Part shown: in pieces, positions 16,659-26,055 of the stretch
Layout of the letters: each line of letters opens with the position of its first letter
Position numbering within the stretch: the first letter of the stretch is position 1
DNA from: Pyxidicoccus caerfyrddinensis
Lineage (GTDB): Bacteria > Myxococcota > Myxococcia > Myxococcales > Myxococcaceae
Reading direction: 5' to 3'
Assembly (NCBI RefSeq): GCF_010894405.1
Contig: NZ_JAAIYA010000011.1
Coordinates: 62,001-126,000, forward strand
Length of the DNA: 64,000 bases
Notes under the pieces: model-generated
Database searches by the model: none
What the model saw: the letters and a program-made list of their open reading frames with translations, nothing else
What the model was told of the DNA's origin: nothing
Made by a program: the position numbers and the translations under genes

Positions 16659-17915
16659 TCAGTGAATCGCCGAGTTCACCTGAAGAATCGGCATCAGGAT
16701 GCTGAGTGCGACGAATGCAATCACCGCGCCCATCACCACGATGAGCATCGGCTCGAGCAGCGAGGTGAGGGCGCCGATGCGCACATTCACCTGCGTCTCG
16801 TAGTTGTCCGCGACGTTGGTGAGCATCTCCTCCAGCTGGCCGGAGCGCTCGCCGATGGCGACCATGTGGTACACGAGGGGCGGGAACTCGCCTGAGCGCT
16901 TGAGCGGGCTGGCGATGCTCTCGCCCTCGCGGATGGAGTCGCGGGCCTTCTCCACCACCTCCGCGAGGACGTTGTTGGTCATCACGGCCTTGACGATGTC
17001 CATGGCCGCCAGGAGCGGGACGCCGCTCTTGAGCAGGGTGGACAGCGTGCGGGCGAAGCGGGAGATGGCCAACAGGCGCACCAGGCTGCCCACCACGGGC
17101 GCCTTCAGCGTGATGCGGTCCCACTTCGGCTTGCCCTTGGGGCTCTTCGTCCAGCGCATGAAGAGGAAGCCTCCCAGCACCATCAGCGGGAGGGCGATGA
17201 ACCACCAGTTCTGGAAGAAGTTGCTGGTGGCGATGAGGATGCGCGTGTTCAGCGGCAGCGTGGCCTTCATCGTCTCGAAGATCTTCGTGACCTTGGGCAC
17301 CACGAAGACCATGAGGGCCACGAGGATGCCGCCGCCCACCACCATCATGATGGCCGGGTAGAGCATGGTGCTGAGGATCTTCTGCTGCAGCCGGGCCTGG
17401 TTCTCCGTGAAGTCCGCCAGGCGCGTGAGCACCGCGTCGAGCGCGCCCGAGGCCTCGCCCGCGCGCACCATGTTCACGTAGATGCTGGGGAAGATCTTCG
17501 GGTGGGCGCCCATGGCGTCCCCGAGGGACGAGCCCTCATTCACGCGCTGCTTGATGTCGGAGAGGGCGCGCTTGAAGCGCTCCTTCTCCACCTGGTCCAC
17601 CAGCGCGCTCAAGGACTCCACCAGGGTGACGCCCGCGTGCAGCAGCGTGGACAGCTGCCGGGTGAAGATGGCCACGTCGTCCGTGTTGACGCGGCCGCGG
17701 CCCAGCTTGCGCAGGTCGATGTCGCGCGCCACGAGCGACGCGTTGGCGCCCTTGGACACGGCGGCGCGGCTGCCCTCCGCCTGCGCCAGCACGTCCGTGA
17801 GGAAGATGCCGTCGGTGCGCAGCTTGGAGCGCAGCGTCTTGGGCGAATCCGCTTCCAGCAGGCCCTTGACCTGCTTGCCCGTGGAATTGAGACCTCTGTA
17901 CTCGAAGACCGGCAT
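16659..17915 (-). CDS. gspF: T2SS inner-membrane platform protein GspF
   Basis: 418 residues beginning MPVFEYRGLNSTGKQVKG, the standard GspF/PilC start. Two homologous T2SSF domains (about 85-200 and 290-410) each end in membrane helices: helix one near 180-205, helix two near 230-250, and helix three near 385-410. The conserved ERSGQLEEML and GEASGALD motifs mark the two repeats. GspF couples the ATPase motor to pseudopilus assembly. It starts 39 bases after gspE. Confidence 0.96.
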   Translation of the reverse strand: MPVFEYRGLNSTGKQVKGLLEADSPKTLRSKLRTDGIFLTDVLAQAEGSRAAVSKGANASLVARDIDLRKLGRGRVNTDDVAIFTRQLSTLLHAGVTLVESLSALVDQVEKERFKRALSDIKQRVNEGSSLGDAMGAHPKIFPSIYVNMVRAGEASGALDAVLTRLADFTENQARLQQKILSTMLYPAIMMVVGGGILVALMVFVVPKVTKIFETMKATLPLNTRILIATSNFFQNWWFIALPLMVLGGFLFMRWTKSPKGKPKWDRITLKAPVVGSLVRLLAISRFARTLSTLLKSGVPLLAAMDIVKAVMTNNVLAEVVEKARDSIREGESIASPLKRSGEFPPLVYHMVAIGERSGQLEEMLTNVADNYETQVNVRIGALTSLLEPMLIVVMGAVIAFVALSILMPILQVNSAIH

Positions 17916-17954
17916 GGCTCGTTACCCCGGCCCCTCCCAGGGAGGAGCTGTCGG

Positions 17955-19766
17955 TTACATGTCCTCCTGGGTGATGCTCAGCACTTCCGCGATGGTCGTC
18001 TCGCCGAGGGCAATCTTGCGAGCGCCGTCGTCCAGCAGGGTCGTCATGCCCTTGCCGGTCGCGGAGCGCTTGATGCTGGATGCGTCCACGTTCTTCAGGA
18101 CGAGCTGGCGGATGTCGTCATCCACGGGGAGGAACTCGTAGATGCCGGTGCGGCCGCGGTAGCCGTTGCGGTTGCAGGACGGGCAGCCGGTGGCCTTGTA
18201 GATGCGGTCCGTCCCGTAGCGCTCCTTGAACGTCGCGAGGCTGAGGCCCAGTTCCTTGATCTCCACGTCCGTGGGCGTGTAGGCCACGCGGCAGTCCGGG
18301 CACACGCGGCGCACGAGGCGCTGGGCGAGGATGCCGGTGAGCGACGAGGCCACGAGGAAGGGCTCCACGCCCATGTCCACGAGTCGCGTCACCGCGCCGG
18401 CGGCGTCGTTGGTGTGGACCGTGGAGAGCACCAGGTGGCCCGTGAGGGAGGCCTGGATGGCGATTTCCGCCGTCTCCTTGTCGCGGATTTCGCCGACCAT
18501 GATGACGTCGGGGTCCTGGCGGAGGAAGGAGCGCAACCCCTGCGCGAAGGTGAGGCCAATCTTCGGGTTGATGGCCATCTGGCCAATGCCCTTGAGCTGG
18601 TACTCGACCGGGTCCTCGACGGTGAGGATGTTGAGGTCCGGGGTATTGATTTTGGACAGGGCGCCGTAGAGCGTCGTCGTCTTGCCGGAGCCCGTGGGGC
18701 CGGTGACGAGGATGATGCCGTGCGAGCGCTTGATGACGGCTTCCATCGAGTGGAGCGTCGCCTGGCTCATGCCGATTTCCGCCAGGTCCAGCAGCGTCGC
18801 CGTCTTGTCGAGCAGACGCATGACGATGCGCTCGCCGAAGGACGTGGGGATGGTGGACAGACGGATGTCGATGTCGCGGCCGGCCAGCTTGATGCGGATG
18901 CGGCCGTCCTGCGGCAGGCGCTTCTCCGCGATGTTCAGCTGCCCCATCACCTTCACGCGGGACACAATCGCGTTCTGGTAGCGCTTGGGCGGCTTGATGA
19001 CCTCCTGGAGCACGCCGTCCACGCGGAAGCGCACCAGCAGCTCGCGCTCCATGGGCTCGATGTGGATGTCGCTCGCGCGCTCCTTGGCGGCGCGGAACAG
19101 CACCGAGTTCACCAGCCGGATGACGGGCGCCTCGTCGTTGACGTCCAGCAGGTCCGCGGGCTCGTCCAGCTCGTGGGCGATGGCGTCCAGGTCCTGCGTC
19201 TCCATCTCGTCCACGAGCTGCTCGGCCTCGTTGACGGAGCGGTCATAGACGCTGTTGATGGCGTCGGTGATGGTGTCGGCCATGGCAATGCGCGGGGTGA
19301 TGCTCTGCCCCAGCAGCAGGCGCACGTGGTCCAGCGCGGACGTGTCCAGCGGGTCCGCCACGGCGACGACGGCGGTGTCACCCTCCATGGACAGCGGGAG
19401 GATGTGCGACTGCTTGGCGAAGTTGATGGGGATGCGCTTGACCAGCTCGGCGTCCACCTCTTCGGTGAAGATGCGCGCCAGGTAGGGCAGGTCGAGCTGG
19501 TGGCCGAGCGCCTTGGCCACGTCCTCGTTGGTGACCGCCCGCATCCCCACCAGCGCCTCGCCGATGCGCTGACCCTTCTCCGCCTGGACGGTGAGGGCTT
19601 CCTGGATCTTCTCCTCGGTGAGCGAGGGGACGAGCGCGCGGAGGATTTCGCCCAGCGGCCGGCCGCAGAGGAAGGCCTGACCGTGCGCGACGACCTGGGT
19701 GGCGTCGTTGCGGGCGGGCGCCACGGCGTCCGTGGCGTTCAAGGTGGGGTCGGCGGTCACGTTCAT
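17955..19766 (-). CDS. gspE: T2SS assembly ATPase GspE
   Basis: 603 residues. N-terminal MshEN/T2SSE_N domains (about 20-190), then the RecA-like ATPase with Walker A GPTGSGKTTTLYGAL, the Asp box TVEDPVEYQL, Walker B LRQDPDVIMVGEIRD and the His box LVLSTVHTNDA. A zinc-binding tetracysteine follows (CPDC and CPSC, about 31 residues between pairs), needed for GspE-GspL coupling in studied systems. It powers pseudopilus assembly from the cytoplasm. Its ATG overlaps the gspD stop. Confidence 0.97.
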   Translation of the reverse strand: MNVTADPTLNATDAVAPARNDATQVVAHGQAFLCGRPLGEILRALVPSLTEEKIQEALTVQAEKGQRIGEALVGMRAVTNEDVAKALGHQLDLPYLARIFTEEVDAELVKRIPINFAKQSHILPLSMEGDTAVVAVADPLDTSALDHVRLLLGQSITPRIAMADTITDAINSVYDRSVNEAEQLVDEMETQDLDAIAHELDEPADLLDVNDEAPVIRLVNSVLFRAAKERASDIHIEPMERELLVRFRVDGVLQEVIKPPKRYQNAIVSRVKVMGQLNIAEKRLPQDGRIRIKLAGRDIDIRLSTIPTSFGERIVMRLLDKTATLLDLAEIGMSQATLHSMEAVIKRSHGIILVTGPTGSGKTTTLYGALSKINTPDLNILTVEDPVEYQLKGIGQMAINPKIGLTFAQGLRSFLRQDPDVIMVGEIRDKETAEIAIQASLTGHLVLSTVHTNDAAGAVTRLVDMGVEPFLVASSLTGILAQRLVRRVCPDCRVAYTPTDVEIKELGLSLATFKERYGTDRIYKATGCPSCNRNGYRGRTGIYEFLPVDDDIRQLVLKNVDASSIKRSATGKGMTTLLDDGARKIALGETTIAEVLSITQEDM

Positions 19767-22354
19767 GGAATCTGTTCCCCCTGGTCCGGCTGGACACGCA
19801 GGCTCTCCGGGCTCTCGGGGGCGGCCGGTTCGGAGGGCTGGGCCGGTGCTCCAGGCACTGGCTGATCGGAACCACCCGGAGGCGGCTCGACTTCCCGTAC
19901 CGGCGGTTCACCCGGAGGCGTCCCCTGGGCGGGGGCTGGCGAGGGAGCGGGCGCCGTGCGCCCGTTCGTCCGCGCGGGAGCCTGGCTGGCGGGGGCGATG
20001 ATGCGCTCGCCATTCGCGCCGGGGCCGCCGTTCTCCGCGCGCTGCTGCTCCTTCAGGACGGCCTGGTTCATGCGCGACATCGGGCCGGGCTTGCGGCTGA
20101 AGTCCACCGCCACGTCGTACCCGGGCACCTGGCCGTAGAACTGCTCCACGAACTGCTGCCGCTCCTTCATCTTGCGCTCGAAGATGATGCGGAAGTCCTC
20201 GGGGCCCCGGATGATGTAGGGCGTCAGGAAGAGGAGCAGGTTGGTCTTCGTCTTCTTGCGCGTCGTCTCGCGGAACAGGTGGCCGATGATGGGGATGTCA
20301 CCCAGCACCGGCACCTTGGTGACGGACTCCAGGGTGCGGTCCTGCATGATGCCGCCCAGCACCACCGTCTCCTGGTCCTTGGCAATCACCGTCGTCTTCG
20401 CGCTGCGGCGCGACGTGGTGGGGCCGAGCACCGGGTCCGACGAGGCAATCTCCTCCGTCTGCTCGCTGATGACGAGGCGGATGTAGTCGCTCTCGTTGAT
20501 CTGCGGCTTGACGGTGAGCTTGAGCTCCACGTTCTGGCGCGTAATCGGCGCGTACAGCGAGCTCAGGCCACCCAGACCGCCGAGGATGCCGCCGAGGCCG
20601 CCGGCGGTGCCGGTGCCGGTGCCGCCGGAGACGGACGAGCCCAGCGACGAGGGGTTGAAGCCGGACTGGAAGGGCACGTTCTGGCCCACCGTGATTTCCG
20701 CCTCCTCGTTGTCGCTGGTGAGGATGTGCGGGGTGGAGAGCACGTTGACGTCCGAGCTCTGCTGCATGGCGTGCAGCACCACGCCGAAGGCGGGGATGTC
20801 CAGGCCGAGCTTCTCCAGCGCGGGGATGACGGGGCCCTGGAGGCCGGCGAGGAAGCCGCCGAACTGCGCGAGGCTGCCCAGCGACAGCGACGGGGGCAGG
20901 CCGTTGCCGGTGTTGTTGGTGCCGATGAGGCCCGGCACCGCGCCGTCGTCCGTCTTCAGGCTGAAGCCGCTGTGGAGGTTGACGCCGAACGCGGCGTCCC
21001 GGTTCAGGTTGACCTCCATGATGACGGCCTCGACGAAGACCTGGCGGCGCGGCGTGTCCAGCTGCTGGATGATTTGAACGATGTTCTTGTAGTCCGCCGC
21101 GCTGGCGACGATGACCAGCGAGTTGGTGCCCTTGTCGGCCGAAATCTTCACCTCACCGCTGAACAGCTCCGCGGCCTGCGTGGAGCCGGTGGGGCCCCGG
21201 GGGATGCCCGGCGGCGCCTGCGGGGTGGGGTTGCGCGGGCGGTTGGCGGTGCCCTGGGCCAGCGACTGGAGCGTGCTGGCCAGCTCCTCCGCGTTGGCGT
21301 TCTCCAGCGGGTAGACGTTGATGCGGCCGCCGCTGGTGGTGGGGATGTCCAGCTGCGCCACCAGCTCCTGGATGCGGTCGAAGGCGGCGGGGCTGGCGAC
21401 GATGATGAGCTTGTTGGTGCGCTCGTCCGGGATGATCTGCGACAGCGTCACCGGGCCCCCGGAGCCCTCCTGGCCCTGGGCGGCCTGAGCGGCGGCGACC
21501 TCTCCCGGCGGGGCGCCGGGGGACACGTTGGACTGGAAGCCGCCGGGGCGCGTGCCGGAGCGGGCGTTCTTCGCCTCGAAGAGGCGCTGCACCGTGGTGG
21601 CCACGTCCTGCGCGGTGGCGTACTGGATCTGGATGATGCGCAGCTCGTCGCTGGCGGCGCGGCTATCCAGCTGGTCGATGATGCGCTCCAGCCGGTGGAT
21701 GTTGGAGCCCACGTCGTTGACGATGATGGTGTCCGGCGGGTACGGGATGGTGTCGCCGTCCTTGGACACGAGCTGCTGGAGCACGCCGCGCAGCGGCTCC
21801 ACTTCCACGTTCTTGATGCGGAAGAGCTTCGTCACCATCTGCTCGTTGGTGGTGTACGGCTCGTCCTCGTCGACGATGGTGGGGATGGGGTTCTGCTTCG
21901 CCGAGCGCTTGTCGACAATCTTCAGGAAGCGGCCGTGCTGGTAGACGGACAGGCCGTTGGCGTCGAGCGCGGCGAGGAAGGCGGAGTAGAAGGCATCCGC
22001 GTTGACCTCCACGCGGCCGTTCTCCGGGCCGATGATGGAGATCTTCCCGCGCACGTTCTCCGGGAGGATGAAGGTGCGGCAGGTGGCATCCGCCACCGTC
22101 TGGACCAGCTTCTCGATCTCCACCTTGTCGAAGTAGATGCCGTAGCGGGCATTGCGCCGGGCCTCCTCGCACGTGGGCGTGCGGCGGGGACCCTGGTTGG
22201 TGTCCTCGCCTTCAGCGGGGGCCTGCGGAGTGATCGTGCGATCACTCGGCGCGGCGGGCGCGTTGGTACCGGGCGGAGGGGGGCGGCGCTGAGCCTGCGC
22301 GGGGACAGCGAGCGCAAGGCACAGGCAGAGCATCCAGGACGGGAGCGTCTTCAT
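19763..22354 (-). CDS. gspD: T2SS outer-membrane secretin GspD
   Basis: 863 residues with a signal peptide (cleavage near residue 22) and a Pro-rich linker. N0-N3 ring-building domains follow (about 70-400; IDQLDSRAASDELRIIQI and QQLDTPRRQVFVEAVIMEV mark strand-helix units). The secretin core (about 430-750) has VPVLGDIPIIGHLF, the family signature, and the Gly-rich gate segment (SSVSGGTGTGTAGGLGGILGG). The C-terminal 100 residues are an unusual Pro/Ala-rich tail without a recognisable S-domain. It forms the outer-membrane channel. Pilotin is not encoded here. Confidence 0.96.
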   Translation of the reverse strand: MKTLPSWMLCLCLALAVPAQAQRRPPPPGTNAPAAPSDRTITPQAPAEGEDTNQGPRRTPTCEEARRNARYGIYFDKVEIEKLVQTVADATCRTFILPENVRGKISIIGPENGRVEVNADAFYSAFLAALDANGLSVYQHGRFLKIVDKRSAKQNPIPTIVDEDEPYTTNEQMVTKLFRIKNVEVEPLRGVLQQLVSKDGDTIPYPPDTIIVNDVGSNIHRLERIIDQLDSRAASDELRIIQIQYATAQDVATTVQRLFEAKNARSGTRPGGFQSNVSPGAPPGEVAAAQAAQGQEGSGGPVTLSQIIPDERTNKLIIVASPAAFDRIQELVAQLDIPTTSGGRINVYPLENANAEELASTLQSLAQGTANRPRNPTPQAPPGIPRGPTGSTQAAELFSGEVKISADKGTNSLVIVASAADYKNIVQIIQQLDTPRRQVFVEAVIMEVNLNRDAAFGVNLHSGFSLKTDDGAVPGLIGTNNTGNGLPPSLSLGSLAQFGGFLAGLQGPVIPALEKLGLDIPAFGVVLHAMQQSSDVNVLSTPHILTSDNEEAEITVGQNVPFQSGFNPSSLGSSVSGGTGTGTAGGLGGILGGLGGLSSLYAPITRQNVELKLTVKPQINESDYIRLVISEQTEEIASSDPVLGPTTSRRSAKTTVIAKDQETVVLGGIMQDRTLESVTKVPVLGDIPIIGHLFRETTRKKTKTNLLLFLTPYIIRGPEDFRIIFERKMKERQQFVEQFYGQVPGYDVAVDFSRKPGPMSRMNQAVLKEQQRAENGGPGANGERIIAPASQAPARTNGRTAPAPSPAPAQGTPPGEPPVREVEPPPGGSDQPVPGAPAQPSEPAAPESPESLRVQPDQGEQIP

Positions 22355-22378
22355 GGAGAGCGGGCGATGCGGGGGTGA

Positions 22379-23287
22379 TTAACGGACGTTGTACGACTTT
22401 TTGATCGGCGCTCCGTTGCGCTCGATCTCAATTTCGATGCGGGATGCGTCCTTCATCTTCGAGTAGACCTCCAGCGCCTTCTCGGGGCTGTTGAGGTCGA
22501 ACCCGTTGATGCGGCGGATGACGTCGCCGTTCTGCACGCCAATCTTCGAGTAGATGGAGTCCGGGCGGATGGAGAAGAGCTTGAAGCCCACCGCCTGACC
22601 GTCCTTGAACGCGGGAACGATGCGGGCCTGCATGGCCACGTCGTTGAGGTTGTTGAGCGTCTTGTCGATCTCCGCGCGCGGCACCTCGTACTCGTTGTCA
22701 CTCGTGGCGCGGATGCCGCTGCCGTTGCCAGGCGGGGGCGTGGTGTTGGCCACCGCCACGGGCGGGGAGGGCGGCACGAAGGCGCCGTCACCGGGCTGCC
22801 CGTCGATGTACTCGCGGCGGCCGTTGTTGAGGATGATGACGCGCTCGCGCTCGATTTCCTGCACGGTGGCGCCCTGGAGGGCGTTGCCGACCATGTACGT
22901 CTGCGAGCGCTGGGTCACCATGTCCTGGATGGACGCGAAGGACCAGTCGGGGTTGCCGGCGACGAGGGTGCCGAGCAGCTTCACCCGCAGGCCGCTCTTC
23001 ACCGGCGGCGCGTTGGGGTCCACCTGCGGCGTCTCCGGCTCCCGCACGGCGACCTCGGGCTCCGGAATCTTGATGCCGGTGAGCCGCGACAGCCGGTTCA
23101 TGTCGAGCGAGGCCAGGGCCGCCTCCGGCCTCCGTGCCTGGGTCGGAGCGCGCGTCGCCGTTCCGGAGGGAACCGGCGCGATGGCGGACTCGACGAACAG
23201 GTTCACCGTGCGCGCCGCCAACAGGGCCACGAGCAGGATGAACAGCAGGTTCACCGTCCAGAAGTATTTTCGAAAGAAGAGTTCCAT
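22379..23287 (-). CDS. gspC: T2SS clamp protein GspC with C-terminal PDZ domain
   Basis: 302 residues from ATG 23287; an adjacent in-frame GTG at 23290 is an equally possible start. One membrane helix (about 8-30) is followed by a linker, the HR domain that contacts the secretin N0 domain (about 100-170, VKLLGTLVAG-like strand pair), and a PDZ domain (about 215-302, SIYSKIGVQNGDVIRRING). GspC connects the inner-membrane platform to GspD. It is the first gene of the operon, 32 bases downstream of a sigma-54-type promoter. Confidence 0.95.
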   Translation of the reverse strand: MELFFRKYFWTVNLLFILLVALLAARTVNLFVESAIAPVPSGTATRAPTQARRPEAALASLDMNRLSRLTGIKIPEPEVAVREPETPQVDPNAPPVKSGLRVKLLGTLVAGNPDWSFASIQDMVTQRSQTYMVGNALQGATVQEIERERVIILNNGRREYIDGQPGDGAFVPPSPPVAVANTTPPPGNGSGIRATSDNEYEVPRAEIDKTLNNLNDVAMQARIVPAFKDGQAVGFKLFSIRPDSIYSKIGVQNGDVIRRINGFDLNSPEKALEVYSKMKDASRIEIEIERNGAPIKKSYNVR

Positions 23288-23319
23288 CACGCTTCCGGTA
23301 GTAAGCCGGCCTCACGGTG

Positions 23320-23335
23320 AGCAAGTCAGGTGCCA
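23320..23335 (-). promoter_or_regulatory. Sigma-54 (-24/-12) promoter of the T2SS operon
   Basis: Minus-strand TGGCACCTGACTTGCT matches the -24/-12 consensus TGGCACG-N4-TTGCW at all but one position, with the invariant GG and GC at correct spacing. Transcription would start near 23308, about 20 bases before gspC. Sigma-54 promoters need an enhancer-binding ATPase, and two such genes flank the operon. Confidence 0.8.
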
Positions 23336-23385
23336 CCGCGTGCCAGGCGGACAATCCAGGACCAACGGGCCAAGGGCGCGGAATT

Positions 23386-23395
23386 ATTCCGGAAT
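23386..23395. promoter_or_regulatory. Palindrome upstream of the sigma-54 promoter, candidate enhancer site
   Basis: ATTCCGGAAT is a perfect 10-base palindrome centred about 80 bases upstream of the predicted T2SS start, the usual distance for an activator-binding site. Confidence 0.35.
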
Positions 23396-23439
23396 GGCAG
23401 GCGGCCCCGAGGCGGGTGGCGACCCCCGGAACCTTGCCG

Positions 23440-23450
23440 GACAAATTGTC
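23440..23450. promoter_or_regulatory. Second palindrome, candidate enhancer site
   Basis: GACAAATTGTC (two 5-base arms around one base), about 135 bases upstream of the predicted T2SS start and 32 bases past the stop of the activator gene. Unlike the first palindrome in sequence, so both need not bind the same protein. Confidence 0.3.
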
Positions 23451-23481
23451 AAAAGGGGGCAGGGCCTCGTGTGACGCCCTG

Positions 23482-24894
<1,413 letters not shown>

Positions 24895-24944
24895 GGCGTG
24901 TGCAGGCTCTCCTGGGGGGCCGCGCTCCTGCAAGTCGTGTTCCT

Positions 24945-25955
24945 TCAGGCCGACTCCTCATCCGGCTCCATGGGGCCGCCGCCCATCCGGCCGATGTCCT
25001 CGCGCTTCACGGTGTCCACGTTGAACTTGCGGGCGCTGGCCAGCATCCGGTCGATGGTGGCGTTGAAGTCCGGCTTGCCGCCGTTCTTGCGGAAGCGCAG
25101 GAAGTTGATGCGGGCGACGACGAAGTTCTTGAGGTAGGGGCTCTGGAGGCCGCGCTCCTTGAGGGTGTTGACGACGGCCACCACGGCGTCATCCAGCTCC
25201 AGCAGCCGGTCCGCGCGGGCCTCGCGCAGGGCCAGCGCCTCCTTCAGGGGCAGCTCCTGGAAGTCCTCCAGCACCTTGACGAAGGGGTGGTAGGCGCCCG
25301 CGGAGTAGCGGGGCCGCTTCTCGTACGCGGCGCCGAGGGTGACGAAGGAGGGCTCCTCGAAGAGGTGCGCGAAGGCCGTCTCGTGGCCCTTGCGGTCCGC
25401 GCCCACGAGGCCGCGGTACATGCGGATGACCTCCAGCGAGCGCTCCTTCAGGTTGTGCGCCTTCTCCGTGTTGAGGGCGAGGATTTGATAGGCCACGTCC
25501 TCGTCCGGCAGCACCAGGGCCACAATCGACTTCGCGCCCAGCAGCTTGCTGGCGTTGAGGCGGTGGTTGCCGTTGGGCGTCCAGTACATGCCGTCCTTGC
25601 GCACGGCGATGACGGGGTCCAGGTACCGGTCCAGCCGCTCCATGGCATTGGCCAGCCGCTTCACGTGCGGCTCGGACAAGTCCCGCTGGTACGGGGTGGG
25701 CTCCACCTTGTCGATGGGGAGCACGGCGAAGATGGTGGGGTGGCCGCCCAGCGGCTCGCGGTAGACGCCGAGCACCTCGCCGCCGTCGGTGCGCACCGCT
25801 TCGAGCAACTCCGTGGGGTATTCCACCGAGTCGCTGGCCACCTCCGCGGGGGTGAGGCCCTTCGACTTCGGTTCCGCCTTCTTGCGGCGTGGCTTGCGGG
25901 CCGTCGTCGGCTTCTTCGCGGTGGCGGTCTTCCGTGCGGACTTCGCTGCTGCCAT
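24945..25955 (-). CDS. ParB/Srx-fold protein with basic N-terminal tail
   Basis: 336 residues from the ATG at 25955 (AGGAGGG ribosome site). The first 35 residues are Lys/Ala/Arg/Thr-rich (KKPTTARKPRRKKAEPKSK), like a histone H1 tail and suited to non-specific DNA binding. Residues about 60-180 form a ParB-N/sulfiredoxin-like domain: VLPIDKVEPTPYQRDLSE, then NGNHRLNASKLLG in place of the GERRxRA box of ParB. No ParB-type central helix-turn-helix is evident; the C-terminal half is helical. This is therefore not the chromosome-segregation ParB but a relative, possibly a nucleotide-dependent DNA-binding protein. Function unknown. Confidence 0.75.
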   Translation of the reverse strand: MAAAKSARKTATAKKPTTARKPRRKKAEPKSKGLTPAEVASDSVEYPTELLEAVRTDGGEVLGVYREPLGGHPTIFAVLPIDKVEPTPYQRDLSEPHVKRLANAMERLDRYLDPVIAVRKDGMYWTPNGNHRLNASKLLGAKSIVALVLPDEDVAYQILALNTEKAHNLKERSLEVIRMYRGLVGADRKGHETAFAHLFEEPSFVTLGAAYEKRPRYSAGAYHPFVKVLEDFQELPLKEALALREARADRLLELDDAVVAVVNTLKERGLQSPYLKNFVVARINFLRFRKNGGKPDFNATIDRMLASARKFNVDTVKREDIGRMGGGPMEPDEESA

Positions 25956-25988
25956 GGGCCGAGCCCTCCTTTGCGCTGCCTCGGGTTG

Positions 25989-26024
25989 TACGCGCAGGCC
26001 CTGACATGCCAGGGCCCGCGCGTA
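25989..26024 (-). terminator. Long hairpin between pmbA and the ParB-like gene
   Basis: A 15-bp stem (25989-26003 with 26010-26024) interrupted by one mismatch, with a 6-base loop. It lies 30 bases past the pmbA stop and 34 bases before the ParB-like start, so it likely ends the tldD-pmbA transcript. Confidence 0.6.
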
Positions 26025-26055
26025 GGTCCACGCTAGGGTGACGCGGAGGGTAGGG

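Noticed and set aside
17502-19865. Long plus-strand frames opposite gspE and gspD (also 20279-22378)
   Set aside because: Shadows created by GC-rich codon structure of confirmed T2SS genes.
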